The notes under the pieces: model-generated | What the model saw: only the letters and a program-made list of their open reading frames with translations | Told to the model about the DNA's origin: nothing | Databases searched by the model: none | Shown: one piece after another, positions 1 to 10,655 of the stretch | Layout of the letters: the number at the start of each line of letters is the position of its first letter | How positions within the stretch are numbered: position 1 is the first letter of the stretch | Position numbers and translations under genes: made by a program | NCBI GenBank assembly: GCA_000320605.2 | Contig: KB445795.1 | Coordinates: forward strand, 1,350,693 to 1,414,692 | DNA: 64,000 bases | Direction of reading: 5' to 3' | Origin: Gelatoporia subvermispora B | Lineage: Eukaryota; Basidiomycota; Agaricomycetes; Polyporales; Gelatoporiaceae

Positions 1-99
1 GGGCACTTGTCAGAGTGCGCCATCGTACATGTTTGCCTACCTATCTTACAAATACCTGCATATAGAGAGTAGTATATAGCAGGTGTCAAGATGCGTCCG

Positions 100-3000
100 T
101 CAGCGTCCGGCGACAAGGAGATTCCGTAGGTCATCGCTCAGGAGACGTCGTGTTGAGGCCGCTTGACGATCTGCTGGGGGGGCCGCATGCTCATTTGCAT
201 GGTTACGACGCCGTAGTTGCCCGGAGTCAGAACTTGTCGACTCTGCGTCGCGTCTATCCACGTCTGCTACAAACTGTGCGAATGACAGGAACAGGACCTC
301 CGCTTGAGCCAGGGTGGAGTCCAGCTCAATTGTCATACTGAGTTCGTTACAGTACTGACGACAAAGTGTCAGTTGATGCAGATGGTGAAGTGGTCAAGAT
401 GTCATATGCACCTTCAGGATCTCATCGAACTGAGAGCATGATGATATGTTGAGAAACACGTCTACTTGCATGACAACACAACGCACCTCGACCAAATACC
501 GTAAAATGACATCTCTATGAGACTCAAGAACGGCCAAGGCGACAAAGAGAACGAAGCTGTTTGTGTAATAATTCGTCCAGAGTATTTCCCATAGACGCAG
601 GACATCTTCGAAGGGGAATTCTCGCTTGAAAGCGATGAGGATCCATCTTTTGGAAAAGGTGAGGAAAGTCCGACTTTCTGAGTTTGAACATCTACTGACC
701 GGAAACAAAAGAATAAATTGAGGCCATCCGATTTCTCTGAACATCCGGATCAGTACTGATCGAACATGAAGTCGAGGCGATGCGCATACCAAGGTGCCTG
801 TACAGCTCTGGATCCATAACCGAAATTAGCTGTTGCAAGGTCGATAGCTGCTTCTTCATGCCACTCTGATCACGCGAGAAATTCTGCTTCTGTAAAACAA
901 CCTGGTGAGTGAGCACGGCTTCGTAAGTGCTGATCAGCTGACCATACGATTCATGACCTCCACGAAACACCAGAAAGTGAGCTCTTCGTCCGCATCCATG
1001 ACAACGTAGATTGGGGCACAGAGATCTGACATTCCCTGCACATAGCCTGAGTGCCGTTCAGTTTGACTCCGTGATCAAGCAACCATCAAGAAGCCTACCT
1101 AAATCTTTCTCGAAGAAGTGATATGTCAGGAGGATGCTGGCGAGTCGCTCGATGTGTTCGTTCGTTGGTGCCTGGGCGCCGATGTCACTGAGCTGCGGAG
1201 AGATCGTTGAGTATCTCATGTGCATTCCCTTCTCATTGTCAGCCTCGCTTGAAGAGAACAAAGGTTGCGTTCGGTCTGTCCGACGGCAGTCGACGTCGAT
1301 TCTGTGTCGCTCCTGGCGGGCATTGTAACATTGTCAGCAATCACATATCGTCGGACTCGAGAAATCTAACCTCTATGATGTCTTGCCGGTCAAACACCTC
1401 GGGTACACCCCACCATTCGTCTTTGAGAGACTGGTACTGCTGTCTGATAGAAAGTCAGTTGGCGTGACAAGGAAGTATGGCGAACACGGACCGTTTTCCC
1501 TCCCAGCGGTGCTCTCTTTCCTCAGTGTTGACATCCCAGTCCAGTACTCCAAGAAGATAGGGCCATATTCTTTTGCGTAGATCGCCAGATGATGCGATAC
1601 CTCTTCGGAAGATGACGTGCTTCATCTCTTCCATTCGAACCTTCGGTGTCCCGTCTTCATTGAACCAGCTCTTCCACAATCGCTCATCCACTGGATGCTT
1701 TGGATCTCGGGATGACTTCGGTGTCGGTAAATTGGAGGTCGATTGAAGGAGCTCGAATATTCCAAGAGACGAAGTTTCCTCGGCTAGATCGGACGAAGCA
1801 GATGGTAGCGTCTGTGCCTCTCGCTGTCGATTACGTTCCCCCTCCTCAGCCACAATGCGCGCCCACCGGGCCAAATATACGCGCGCACTCTCGAATTCAC
1901 CAACACCACCTTTCTCGACCCAGCTGCCCCACTCCCACTCACCATTCGCATTCACCAAACTCTTGACCGGGTCCGGAAGGTGAGGGACAATAGGCTTCGC
2001 AAGGGGATGGGAGAGGATCTGCTGTGCAGCATGCGCAGCGTGACGGGTGATTTGTGAGAATGACTGCAATAATGCCATACGTGCTTGAGAAGGTGGCGTA
2101 TTTGACCCGGACGCTGGCGGTAGTGAGCGATGAAGTATCGACGCACGTGAGGAATAGGGGTTCTGCGAAGACGAGCCGGTCCGCGGTCGACGGTGAGCGG
2201 GGACTGGCGAATGGGAGTTGGCGTATGAAGATTGAGCCAAAATATCATCCACGGCATCGTCCTCAAACAGCTGAGTCGAATGGGTCTCGATGTCTTCCCT
2301 CGAAGGGTCTACCAGGAACAGATTGGGCTGGAGGTTGGAGCGCATGATGTAGGCATAGAAACGAAGACGGGACAGTAAGTCTTCGCCTCCCCATGATATT
2401 GCACTTCGTGGAGCGGGGGTCGATTCGGAAGGTGGCGGAGGATAAGATGTCGAGGAGCTGCGTGGGACGTCGGAGGGAGACTTCGAAGACATGGTGAAAG
2501 AGCGTGACTCGTCATCGTGAAAGTACAAGGTAGGGAGCGTGGAGCCATTGATGAGGTTTATAGCAATGGAGCCATCTGTGCATGTCAGGCCGTGATGCGA
2601 ATGTGTGAGATAGTGCTGCCACTTACACCATGAGGAGAGTGAAGGAGGGTGCACAATAAGAGAGTATATGGAAGTGATTGGAACGGAGAAGGCATACGAC
2701 TCGGGTCGTGGTACGGGCAAATCAATCAGGACGGCATCTTAAGTACTCATTTAAGTCAATGCTCGTACGTGGATAATTGAGCACAAACCATCGTCCTCTC
2801 CGCTATCACTGGTACGTTCCTCAATCTTGGTAAACTTGTCCCACTCAGCTTGACCTTTCTCGTCCAAGAGACTTTCCGGAATCCACGCAAGAAGGTAACT
2901 CGGGTTCACTGCCTCCTGTGACGCACTGATCAGCGGAGTGCAGCTGCAATGAGTGTATACTGACCCTCTTCACGAGGGTAACGAAGCCAGGAATATTATC

Positions 3001-3126
3001 ACGAGCGTACGCTGTCGGGTTGACGTAGACCTTCGATTTGCTATATATCAATCTGTACTTGTCTTCTTCCGATGCGTCGGCCGCTGAGGGAGACCGGACT
3101 GGCGAATCGCGTTTGATCTCGACCAT
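100..3126 (-). CDS. GYP7: GYP7-type Rab GTPase-activating protein (TBC domain)
   Basis: Likely stimulates GTP hydrolysis on a Ypt7/Rab7-class GTPase in endosome-vacuole traffic (family knowledge). The product is roughly 790 residues from about a dozen exons. The N-terminal half holds a Gyp7/TBC1D15-type region (YRLIYSKSKVYVNPTA, then SYLLAWIPESLL) and a Ser/Pro-rich linker. The TBC domain starts at HVIFRRGIASSGDLRKRIWP. Both catalytic fingers are visible: the IxxDxxR motif as RIDVDCRRTDR (about 1285-1310) and the YxQ finger as YVQGMSDLCAP (about 1010). The C-terminal TBC part, LRLWEILWTNYYTNSFVLFV, is near 560. A last intron joins DEILK to YCNELSM. The start used is the ATG at 3126, because the upstream in-frame codon is TTG. 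It is divergent from RPS21 across 366 bp. Assignment to the GYP7/TBC1D15 branch is firm; the exact Rab target is inference. Confidence 0.9.
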
Positions 3127-3492
3127 AGAGCCCAACTATGTGGAGGTAAGTTATCGCACGTGTTGCTTGTGTGTTACGCACAGATGCAGTAGAAAGAGAA
3201 ACTGCAGCTGGTGGATCAATGATGCCCATGGGGCAGAGTGATTATATGCACATAAGCGACCTAGAAGGGCTGCGCTGCCTGCGCCGCGGCCGACCGCTTG
3301 CACAGCAGGCGCGTCATGCCACGTGAATAATGTCAGGATCACGTGAATTGTGCCTGACCCCTTCCCAGTTAGGAAGGGTAGCAAATATGACCAAGCAAAA
3401 CAGAGCAACTGTATAGTTTCTAACTTTGTGCGCTCCAGACTACACGCCAGTCACCCCCGTCGCCCCCTTCAAAAGGTCCCCGTAAAATCAAC
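3127..3492. promoter_or_regulatory. Shared GYP7/RPS21 promoter region
   Basis: This 366-bp divergent gap holds no gene. It carries two CACGTG palindromes, at 3320-3325 and 3340-3345, each followed by AAT and spaced exactly 20 bp apart. They lie about 150-170 bp upstream of the RPS21 start. bHLH factors of the Cbf1/Pho4/SREBP type bind CACGTG; the factor acting here is unknown. Confidence 0.5.
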
Positions 3493-3923
3493 ATGGAAAA
3501 CGACCAGGTGTGTTCAAACGAGCCGTATTATGCCAGGAGAGAAAAAAATTGAGCCAAATCCGATGATTTTAGGGTGTTCTCGTCGACCTCTACGTCCCCC
3601 GCAAGTGCGCGGCGACCAGTGCGTCTCCTCTGGATTCCTTGGCTCAAAAGATTCAGGCTGATATGTCATAGACCGCCTCATCACCTCCAAGGACCATGCG
3701 TCCGTTCAGATTAGCGTCGTCGACGTTGACGCCGACGGCCGCGCCCTTCCCACCGTGACCACGTTTGCGCTCAGCGGTGCCGTCCGCGCTATGGGTGAGA
3801 GCGACGACTCAATCAACCGGCTGGCGACCAAGGCGGGTCGTGAGTATGCATCATGTTTCTGCGCGACCTGTTTGATTAACAGCGTCTCCAGTGCTCCGGA
3901 ACGTGTGGTCTTACCAGAAGTAA
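3493..3923 (+). CDS. RPS21: 40S ribosomal protein S21 (eS21)
   Basis: Small-subunit ribosomal protein of about 86 residues, matching the usual eS21 length. Four exons: 3493-3507, 3573-3618, 3672-3839 and 3892-3923. Exon 1 codes only for MENDQ. Family signatures read across the splice sites are [48 protein letters not shown] and the C-terminal [10 protein letters not shown]. The last acceptor is the second of two AGs; only its use keeps the conserved LLRNVWSYQ end. The short first exon followed by an intron is common in fungal ribosomal protein genes. It converges on the lipid phosphatase gene. Confidence 0.95.
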
Positions 3924-4113
3924 ACACTGTTTCGACCTTGAGATCCTCCCGCTGTCCTTGTATCGCACTGTTCTCGTTTTCTATTATCATCACTTTCGTG
4001 GGACCAAACCATCTCGCAGGCGAACAAAGGGCAACGAGTGCTGTATTGCAGTCGCAGAGTGAACATTGTGGAGACCCATAAAAGCCTCTTGTTTAAGATA
4101 CAGAGTTATACTG

Positions 4114-5629
4114 TCAAGGCACAAGACTGTTCTGAGGTTCCGCTGGATCCTTGCGCTGGCTGTTCGAGGGCGCAAGCTCCCTGGAAAGTGTATGGTATGG
4201 TAATTCCAGCTCATCACTGAATTCGCGATCCCTGTACCTTGACCTGTCATCATTCTCGGGTATTGATTGTTCTGCCTCAACCGAATAACGGTTGAACGTG
4301 GGGAGCATATGCTCGTCCCGCTTGATACGCGGCGAGTATGGCCTGTGTGGCCACTCCGATGACAGTGCAGGATAATATTGGCGGTAGGAGAACCATGCGA
4401 CGACCATCCCCAGGGCAGATCCAACGAGAACGTCTTGCCAATGATCTATGGGTGCTGTCTGAGTACGGGTCTCCGAAATCTTAAATGGTGTACTCACGCC
4501 GATTGTCCATAGTGCGTGAGACAGCTACCAGTGCAGCAGAAGAGAGAGGTACCAGGGTTATCCATGCCTTGATCTAGATGAGACATGCGATGAAGATTGT
4601 CCTGCTACTTCGAAGACATCTATGCACACTTACTGCGTACCCCTTGCGATCAAACAGGTGCAGCTTTCCGGCCACGTAGAGGGATAGGAAACCCATTCCG
4701 GCAAATGACACTGGTGTTGCAGTCCGTCGTTGAGGTTAGCACAATGTGCGACGAACGCTCAACTTACAGCTGGAATGACCGCTAGGAAAACTCCGCCAAC
4801 CGTCATCGATAATATGAGTGTCAGTCTGAGTGCAGATTGCAACGCTCGACAGCCCTAGTGGTGGATCCATCGCTCCAGTCATGGGTATGCAACGAGCGAT
4901 GAGATCTGTAACGACATCTAGAATTCAAAAGCCTGGTCCCGTGTAGTAAAATTAAGACTGACCAGGTCGCGGCCTGCCTGCCGTCAACTTGATGAACTGC
5001 GTAATGGTGCCAGTAATGCCCAAGCCCAGTATTACTAGGAATCATCAAGTCAGCGGGGTGTCACGCAGCTGAGTTATCTAGCACACGTACGCCCAAGGTA
5101 GCTTGTGTGGAGATCCCACCAGGAGCGAACCGTTAGGAGGTTCAATATGGCCTGCAAGATTAGGGGTGAAACCAGACAGATCATGTACAACGCTACAGGC
5201 TGGAACGAGGAGTGAGGAACTCAGTCAGAGCATGTTTAGACAGTGAAAGCTTACGGGCACGCGTTCATGCTCGGCAAAGCTGCGGTAATGTCGGTGAATG
5301 GAGACGGAGCCGGTATGCCAATGCTCACGGATAATGCAACCTGTTGTTCACTCGTACTAAGCTTTCAGACAGTATAGAAAGAACGCTTACGTTGTGTCAT
5401 CGAGAGAGAACTCTCTCTTGAAACCGGGGAGATTGCCTAATGCCAAAAAGAGTGCACTGCAGCGAGATTCATTTCACTGCACCATTGACATGAAATGTGT
5501 CAAGGACTACCTCAGTGCGATAGTCACGATCCTGATACTACTGTCAGAGACGATGAAGACGAGCGGGGAAACCACGTACCAGTCAGGTGCATAAGAAAAA
5601 ATTAGTCGTCTCCTTCGTCCGCTATCCAT
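4114..5629 (-). CDS. DPP1: PAP2-family lipid phosphate phosphatase (DPP1/LPP-like)
   Basis: Integral membrane phosphatase, probably acting on diacylglycerol pyrophosphate, phosphatidate or related lipids. All three PAP2 signature blocks are present across exons: KLTAGRPRPDLIARC (about 4950-5015), FPSGHSS (about 4800) and the third block ending in SRTMDN plus HWQDVLVGSALGMVVAW (about 4430-4520), which carries the catalytic histidine context. The N-terminus MDSGRRRRLIFSYAPDW precedes a hydrophobic stretch, WIVTIALSALFLALGNLPGF. Multiple membrane segments are expected. A polar tail of about 75 residues follows the last helix. The ATG at 5629 is used because it gives an open frame into the first membrane exon. 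The small internal exons between 5050 and 5600 were placed by eye. Confidence 0.88.
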
Positions 5630-6050
5630 TTGTGCTCGCCGATGCTCATAATTGATGGAAAAGATGTTCATATTCAGGACACTCAACGAGTGTGCACACC
5701 GAGGGGCCTGTCAACTCGAGTGAGCGGGAGCTTGACTTTGAGCGACGTCCCGACTCCGCAGTGAGCTAAGCCTCCTGGGCAGGAGGCGGTCAGAAACTAG
5801 GATGGGACGCGGAAGGCTCAGTCGGGCTCAGTCGTCGCGCCGAGAGTCCGAGATGTACTGCGACTCAAGGGGATACCTATCGCGCGTACGGTACCGGCGC
5901 AGCTCCCGTCAGTGAGACGCGACTAGGCACGCGACACGCGCGGAGTCGCGTGTCTTGCAACTCGATCACCACACTTCACCTCTTTCTGTCTTTGTACAGT
6001 CCCCGTGGCTTTCATTTCCTTCGCGACATAAGAGTTTTGAACGTCAAGCC
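5630..6050. other. Divergent intergenic region, lipid phosphatase / PP4R2
   Basis: 421 bp with no supportable gene. The centre (5700-5950) is G+C-rich with many CGCG and GCGCG words; the 60 bp before the PP4R2 start are pyrimidine-rich, as in a fungal 5' leader. Confidence 0.5.
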
Positions 6051-7194
6051 ATGACTGACACTGCACCGGAGGAGAAACTCGAGAAGGCATTCCAGTGGAA
6101 GCCAGGTAAGGCCTTCGCAGCGTGCAAGCTTGACTGGTCCCTCGAGTCTGGCAGAATATCATCAGATTCTCGAACGCATAGCCGACACCGATATCGTAAC
6201 GTGAGCTGCCAACAATTTTATACCGTGTAACGGGGTTGACTGTCGTCGTATACCAGCGTCGAATGGGCACTACTGAAGAACATTATCAAGTACAAGATTG
6301 AGAAGGTACCACAGCCTGGGTGCGCATCACATAGAAACTGATGTTGTGTCGTAGAATGTTTCTATTTTCCTTACTGGAGGCCTAAAGCCGGAGGACAAGA
6401 AGCCAAAAACCGATGAGCCTCCGCAGCCAGGAGGATTGAAATTGCCCCCGTTCCCTCTGCGTCCTCCCAACGAAACCAGTCTGAATGATGCACCAAAGAC
6501 CATTCTCTCCAAGACCGAGGCAGAAGACTTCAAGAACATTGTCTTCGAGCAACTAGACCAATTTGAAAGGTCCCATAGACTTGTCTCGCTGTGACACTCT
6601 GGAACTAATACTGTTTGTTTTCCCAATAGTAATCCCCCTTTCACGATCCAGCGGGTATGCGAACTCTGCATTCGCCCGAATGAGCACTATAACTACATCG
6701 GGAAGTATCTGCGGGCACTGGAAAGAGCACTATTGGTCACCTCAACATGGGATGCGTTCCCAGCGATGCCTGAGGAGGATGGCAACCAAAGTATGATCAA
6801 TCAAGCCCCCATCAGCTTATTGTCCCTTTCGGCACCTGCCACTCCCATGTTTTCTCCCATCCCATTTCTGCACGAAGATGCACGACGATCCTCTTCTCGA
6901 AGTCCTCCACCAAGTCCACTGGTTTTACCTGCTATGGCGACTGGCGGTACCCTGACCACCCACCCACATGCTGGAGCGGAAGGCGCGGAGGCGAAAGCTC
7001 TTGGTCTTGTTGACGAACTGGACGATCCCAGCCCAGGGCACTTGAGCGATCATCCGCAACCTATATCGGCAACGACCAATGTCGAGACAAAACCTTTGCT
7101 TGGTAGCCTGGAGCAACGATTTGTGAAGGCGAAGGATGGCGAGGTGGGAAGTGGTGTGCAGAAAAAGGTTGAAGACGCTGCTGGAGGGAGGTAA
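6051..7194 (+). CDS. PPP4R2: Protein phosphatase 4 regulatory subunit 2 (PPP4R2/Psy4-like)
   Basis: Regulatory subunit of the PP4 phosphatase, which dephosphorylates gamma-H2A and other DNA-damage targets in yeast and animals. Exon 1 (6051-6105) encodes MTDTAPEEKLEKAFQWKP; later exons give YHQILERIADTDIVTVEW, LKNIIKYKIEKN, LPPFPLRPPNETSLNDAP, and FTIQRVCELCIRPNEHYNY followed by YIGKYLRALERALLVTSTW. That last stretch is the family hallmark. After about residue 175 the tail (from 6780) is Ser/Pro/Glu-rich, probably disordered, and ends EDAAGGR. It converges on the Fyv7-like gene with about 100 bp between stops. Confidence 0.88.
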
Positions 7195-7300
7195 TGGTAG
7201 TTGAATGTCTGGGATAGTGTACTCTGGATTGTACAGCAACGATGACCGCTAGAGTTGGCTTCGAGACGAGGACGCCGGGGCGGGAAGTAGCATAGACAGC

Positions 7301-7964
7301 TCAAGTGAGGTCGCGCTTGATTTTCTCGAGCATCGCGTTCATACGCAATCGCATGTCTGGTTGACCACGGCCTCGATCCCGCGAGTCGCCCCTGCCTCGG
7401 CCTCGGCCTCGAGCTCGGCTCACTGCGATTCCACCGCGTCCGCGAGATCCAGCCTTGTGCGAATGGAGAGTGGATCTGGAATACGCTTGTCTCTGGAGGT
7501 CTCGTAACGTTGGTTTATCCTTTTGATCTTCCGGGAGTTCGCGAGGGGTCGTAGAGACTTTGATTTGACGAGCTTTCTTCGCAGGAGGCTCGCCCGAATC
7601 GGATGAAGGTGCCTCATCCACGTCTGCGTTGCCTTCGCTGGACTCCTCTGCTTCGTCCTTGGATCTCTCAATATCGCTGTCTTCGTTAATATGACCATCT
7701 TCGGCCGTGTGCTCATCTGCACCATCGACCTCGTCCACATCGGGTTGCTCGGTAGGCGCAATCAGGCCTTCCTTCCGCTTTTGCGCCTTCCACTGGCTTT
7801 TAATCTTCTGTACTTCAACCCATGAACGCTTCAGCTTTTTAGCTACGTAAGATAAGAGAGATCAGTGTGATTATGCCGCACTGTGGCGAGGGGCACATAC
7901 CGCGCTCTGCGGGCAGATGCTGGAAGGTGGGGGGCTTTCTCTTTTTGGTTGCAGGATCCGGCAT
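7301..7964 (-). CDS. Basic/acidic nucleolar-type protein, Fyv7/TAP26-like (tentative)
   Basis: Small protein from two exons. The N-terminus MPDPATKKRKPPTFQHLP joins, after an intron at about 7840-7900, to AKKLKRSWVEVQKIKSQWKA and KRKEG. A long acidic Glu/Asp/Ser stretch follows, then an Arg-Gly repeat region (RGRGRGDSRDRGRG) and the terminus GQPDMRLRMNAMLEKIKRDL. That last block resembles the C-terminal GQP-(x)-LLEKI motif I recall from Fyv7/TAP26 rRNA-processing factors. The charge pattern also suits a pre-ribosome factor. The assignment rests on one short motif, so treat it as tentative. It is divergent from eIF1 across 315 bp. Confidence 0.6.
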
Positions 7965-8279
7965 GGTGAGAGTGAGAGTATATTGATGTCGTGAATTGTA
8001 TAAGTAGCTGTCCACGAGGACAATTAGACTAATGAGAAGCCTAATGAGAAGCAGAGCTGTGGCCGAAAGAGAGGCCGAGGAATATTCTTGTCGAGTGAGT
8101 GTCGCAAAGGGCCAGATATAGTACCAGAAGATTACATAACTGGGAGGAGTCGTATAAGATAGGCCCATCGAGCTTGTCTGCATCATCAGTCAGCCTCCGC
8201 CTTCTGTCGTCTTCCAACTCGTAACCACCCCACTCAGTCTCTTTCTCAAACCTTTCTATCTCTTTTCTCCGACCGTCGC
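7965..8279. other. Divergent intergenic region, Fyv7-like / eIF1
   Basis: 315 bp with no gene. The 60 bp before the eIF1 ATG are C/T-rich (CACCCCACTCAGTCTCTTTC), typical of leaders of highly expressed fungal translation genes. No TATA box was seen. Confidence 0.4.
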
Positions 8280-8823
8280 ATGAGCGTGCAGAACCTCAAC
8301 ACCTTCGGTGCGTTTCACAGCTCTCATCGATCTCCAGACGCTTGGTTTACCTCATCTTACGCCACTGTTAGATCCCTTCGCAGACGAGGGTGACCCGCTC
8401 ACCAGCACTCAGGAAGTTGGGTCTCAACAGAACTATATCCACATCCGTATCCAGCAGCGGAACGGACGTAAGACTTTGACTACTCTTCAGGGCTTGCCCA
8501 AGGGTGATCAGCTTATTTCTCCATCCTTGTGGCTATATGCTGACGCGTGTTGTGCGTAGAATACGATGCGAAGAAGCTCTTGAAGGCCTTCAAGAAGGTA
8601 CTGTATACCTCACGATGCGACATCGGAGACGTTCATCATGATTTGTGACCTTCCGTGCGCTGACACGTCAAAATTTCAGGAATTCGCATGCAACGGCACT
8701 CTTGTCGACGACGAGGAGGCCGGCCAAGTCATCCAACTTCAGGGTGATCAGAGACTCAAGATTTCCACTTTCCTCGTCGAAGAAGGCATCCCGAAGGCCA
8801 GCATCAAAGTCCACGGGTTCTGA
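8280..8823 (+). CDS. SUI1: Translation initiation factor eIF1 (SUI1)
   Basis: eIF1 binds the 40S subunit and enforces AUG selection. The product is 113 residues, the normal length. Exon 1 (8280-8307) gives MSVQNLNTF and splices to DPFADEGDPLTSTQ. The next blocks are NYIHIRIQQRNGRKTLTTLQ and GLPKEYDAKKLLKAFKKEF, then CNGTLVDDEEAGQVIQLQGD, ending in the family tail GIPKASIKVHGF. Introns lie near 8308-8370, 8503-8560 and 8598-8680. The identity is unambiguous. Confidence 0.96.
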
Positions 8824-9268
8824 ACTCCTCAGCATTGGGTGACGAGAGTTGTTGCATTCACCGTTGCAGTCCGTTCTTTCCGTTATGACTTCCGCATTCT
8901 GTGTTGTCACGTCATCGTATATCGTCTCATGGTCTTCCCTTACATCCTCGTCTGTACTACGTAGTAACGAATGCTTACCGGACTTCCATGACACGTACTG
9001 CAAAGACTAGACAGCATTGGACAATAATCGCAGCCCATGTCCATGATTGTGCAGCGATGCACCGACAAGTGCTCGGTAAGTGCACGTTGCACCCAGCCGT
9101 GATAAGCGGGATCTAGCCGCGGCAAAACAGTGCATATTTCTCGCTCCGCAGAATCATAGAGAACTAGCATAATCGCGGAGATCAGCAATGACGCATAGTT
9201 CACTACGTACAACAACAACTTCGAACCGCACCAGCCCCGGAGAATCAGAGGACCTTCTTGACTGTAGT
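8824..9268. other. Convergent gap, eIF1 / SNRNP27
   Basis: 445 bp between two stop codons, presumably holding both 3' UTRs. I see no gene, clear repeat or structured RNA. Confidence 0.4.
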
Positions 9269-10240
9269 TTACTTGATTTTGTCAAGCGGTCTGGAATGCA
9301 GGAGGTTAGTTCATGCGCAGCCTAGCTCCGAGGATAGACATACCTGTTGAATCCTCCGCGCCTGGACGGCCACGATGTAGATAGGTGAATAGGTGAGAAA
9401 AGGACGGTGGCGCTCTGCACGCACCTGTTCATATATTGTCGCCATGTACGCATCTTCTTAACGTTCACCGCCCCTTCCTGGTTGCCCTCGACGCGTTTTC
9501 CCTAGCGCAAAAGAAAGGGTCAGACATAATCACCATAATGTGTATGACCTGCACGACCTTCGTCGACCCAAAGCCGGACATGGGTAGCCCCATCATGGCC
9601 ATCATAGCGGCCTCATCATCGTTCATGACATCCATGGCTTCGCCCTCTTCTCCTTCGTCCGTCCGGGCTTCCGATTCATGTCGGCGATCCGGGGTTTCTG
9701 CAGGGTGACGCCGCATCGTCCTGTCAACCAGAGATCCGAGACAGAAATAGCCATAGTAACTCACCAAGCCGGGATTCCTCGCGCATGCCATCTGGTTTGG
9801 TAACACTACGACTCTCCTCGTGTTTTGTAGGATGCTCCGGTCCACGACCCAAGTCTCGTGAGTCCTTTTCCTTGCCCCGTTCCGACTCGCGTTCCCGTTC
9901 TCGCTCTCGGTCATGCTCCCTATCCCTCGGTGCGCCACGAGCTCTTGCGTCGCGGTCACGGTCGTCCCTCCGCCTGTCGTCCCGGCCATCCCTTTCTCGT
10001 CTGTCGTCGTCTCGTCCTCGCCCATAGTCGCGACGATCTAAGAAGCCCGAGAGCAAGTTATTAATGCCCTCGCATGATATGTGAGAGCATACCTGAAGGT
10101 CTTCTATCTCTATCGTCTCTACGCGGACTCCTTGACCTACTCCTCGGAGCGTTACGATATCGGGGGCGGACACGGTCTCGTTCACGTTCCTCCCTCTCCC
10201 AACTGCGATCGCGCCTCCTGTAGTCGTTCCTGGATGACAT
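9269..10240 (-). CDS. SNRNP27: U4/U6.U5 tri-snRNP 27 kDa protein (SNRNP27)
   Basis: Spliceosomal tri-snRNP component. The start MSSRNDYRRRDRSWERE leads into a long RS/RD/RE-dipeptide region (about 9790-10230), then an acidic segment and the conserved C-terminus. The diagnostic end is read across three small exons: AAMMAMMGLPMSGFGSTKGK (about 9560-9600), VKKMRTWRQYMNR (9425-9455), RRGGFNRPLDKIK (9269-9360). The C-terminal MMG-F-(T/S)TKGK ... RQYMNR-GGFNRPLD pattern is specific to this family. The RD/RE region also leaves a long antisense open frame that is not a gene. Confidence 0.9.
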
Positions 10241-10655
10241 TGCTCGCCCTAGTTCAAGTAGTTTACAATCCGATGAAATACTGACAAAAGCAAGGTAAGT
10301 GAGTGATGAGCAGCAAGCTAAGGACTCCGGAGACGCTCGAGACAGCAGGCGCGCACGCGCACGTGATAACGAACGAACAGAGGAGGCTACTGCTAAAGTT
10401 CACGAATGTATGATTACGGACCTGCCAGCTTACGCACATCATCAAGCCATGTTATCGCCGAATATACAGCATGGTTAAAATACTGTTACATTCATACATG
10501 TGACACTACAATAAATGAAAACGAAAATCGAGATTTCTGAACGAGGTTTACTTATGGGACGGAAAGTTGTAAAATATGAGCAAAGAGGAAATTGTGCAAT
10601 TCCTCCGTAGAACAATTGCATAATCGACATGCAGGGACTTAAACCCAAAACGCAC
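10241..10655. other. Gap between SNRNP27 start and opsin-like stop
   Basis: 415 bp containing the SNRNP27 upstream region and the 3' region of the opsin-like gene, both minus strand. The 10440-10620 part is A+T-rich and probably 3' UTR. No gene was found. Confidence 0.4.

Noticed and set aside
9785..10027. 80-codon plus-strand SRSRS-rich frame
   Set aside because: Antisense of the RD/RE-dipeptide region of SNRNP27.
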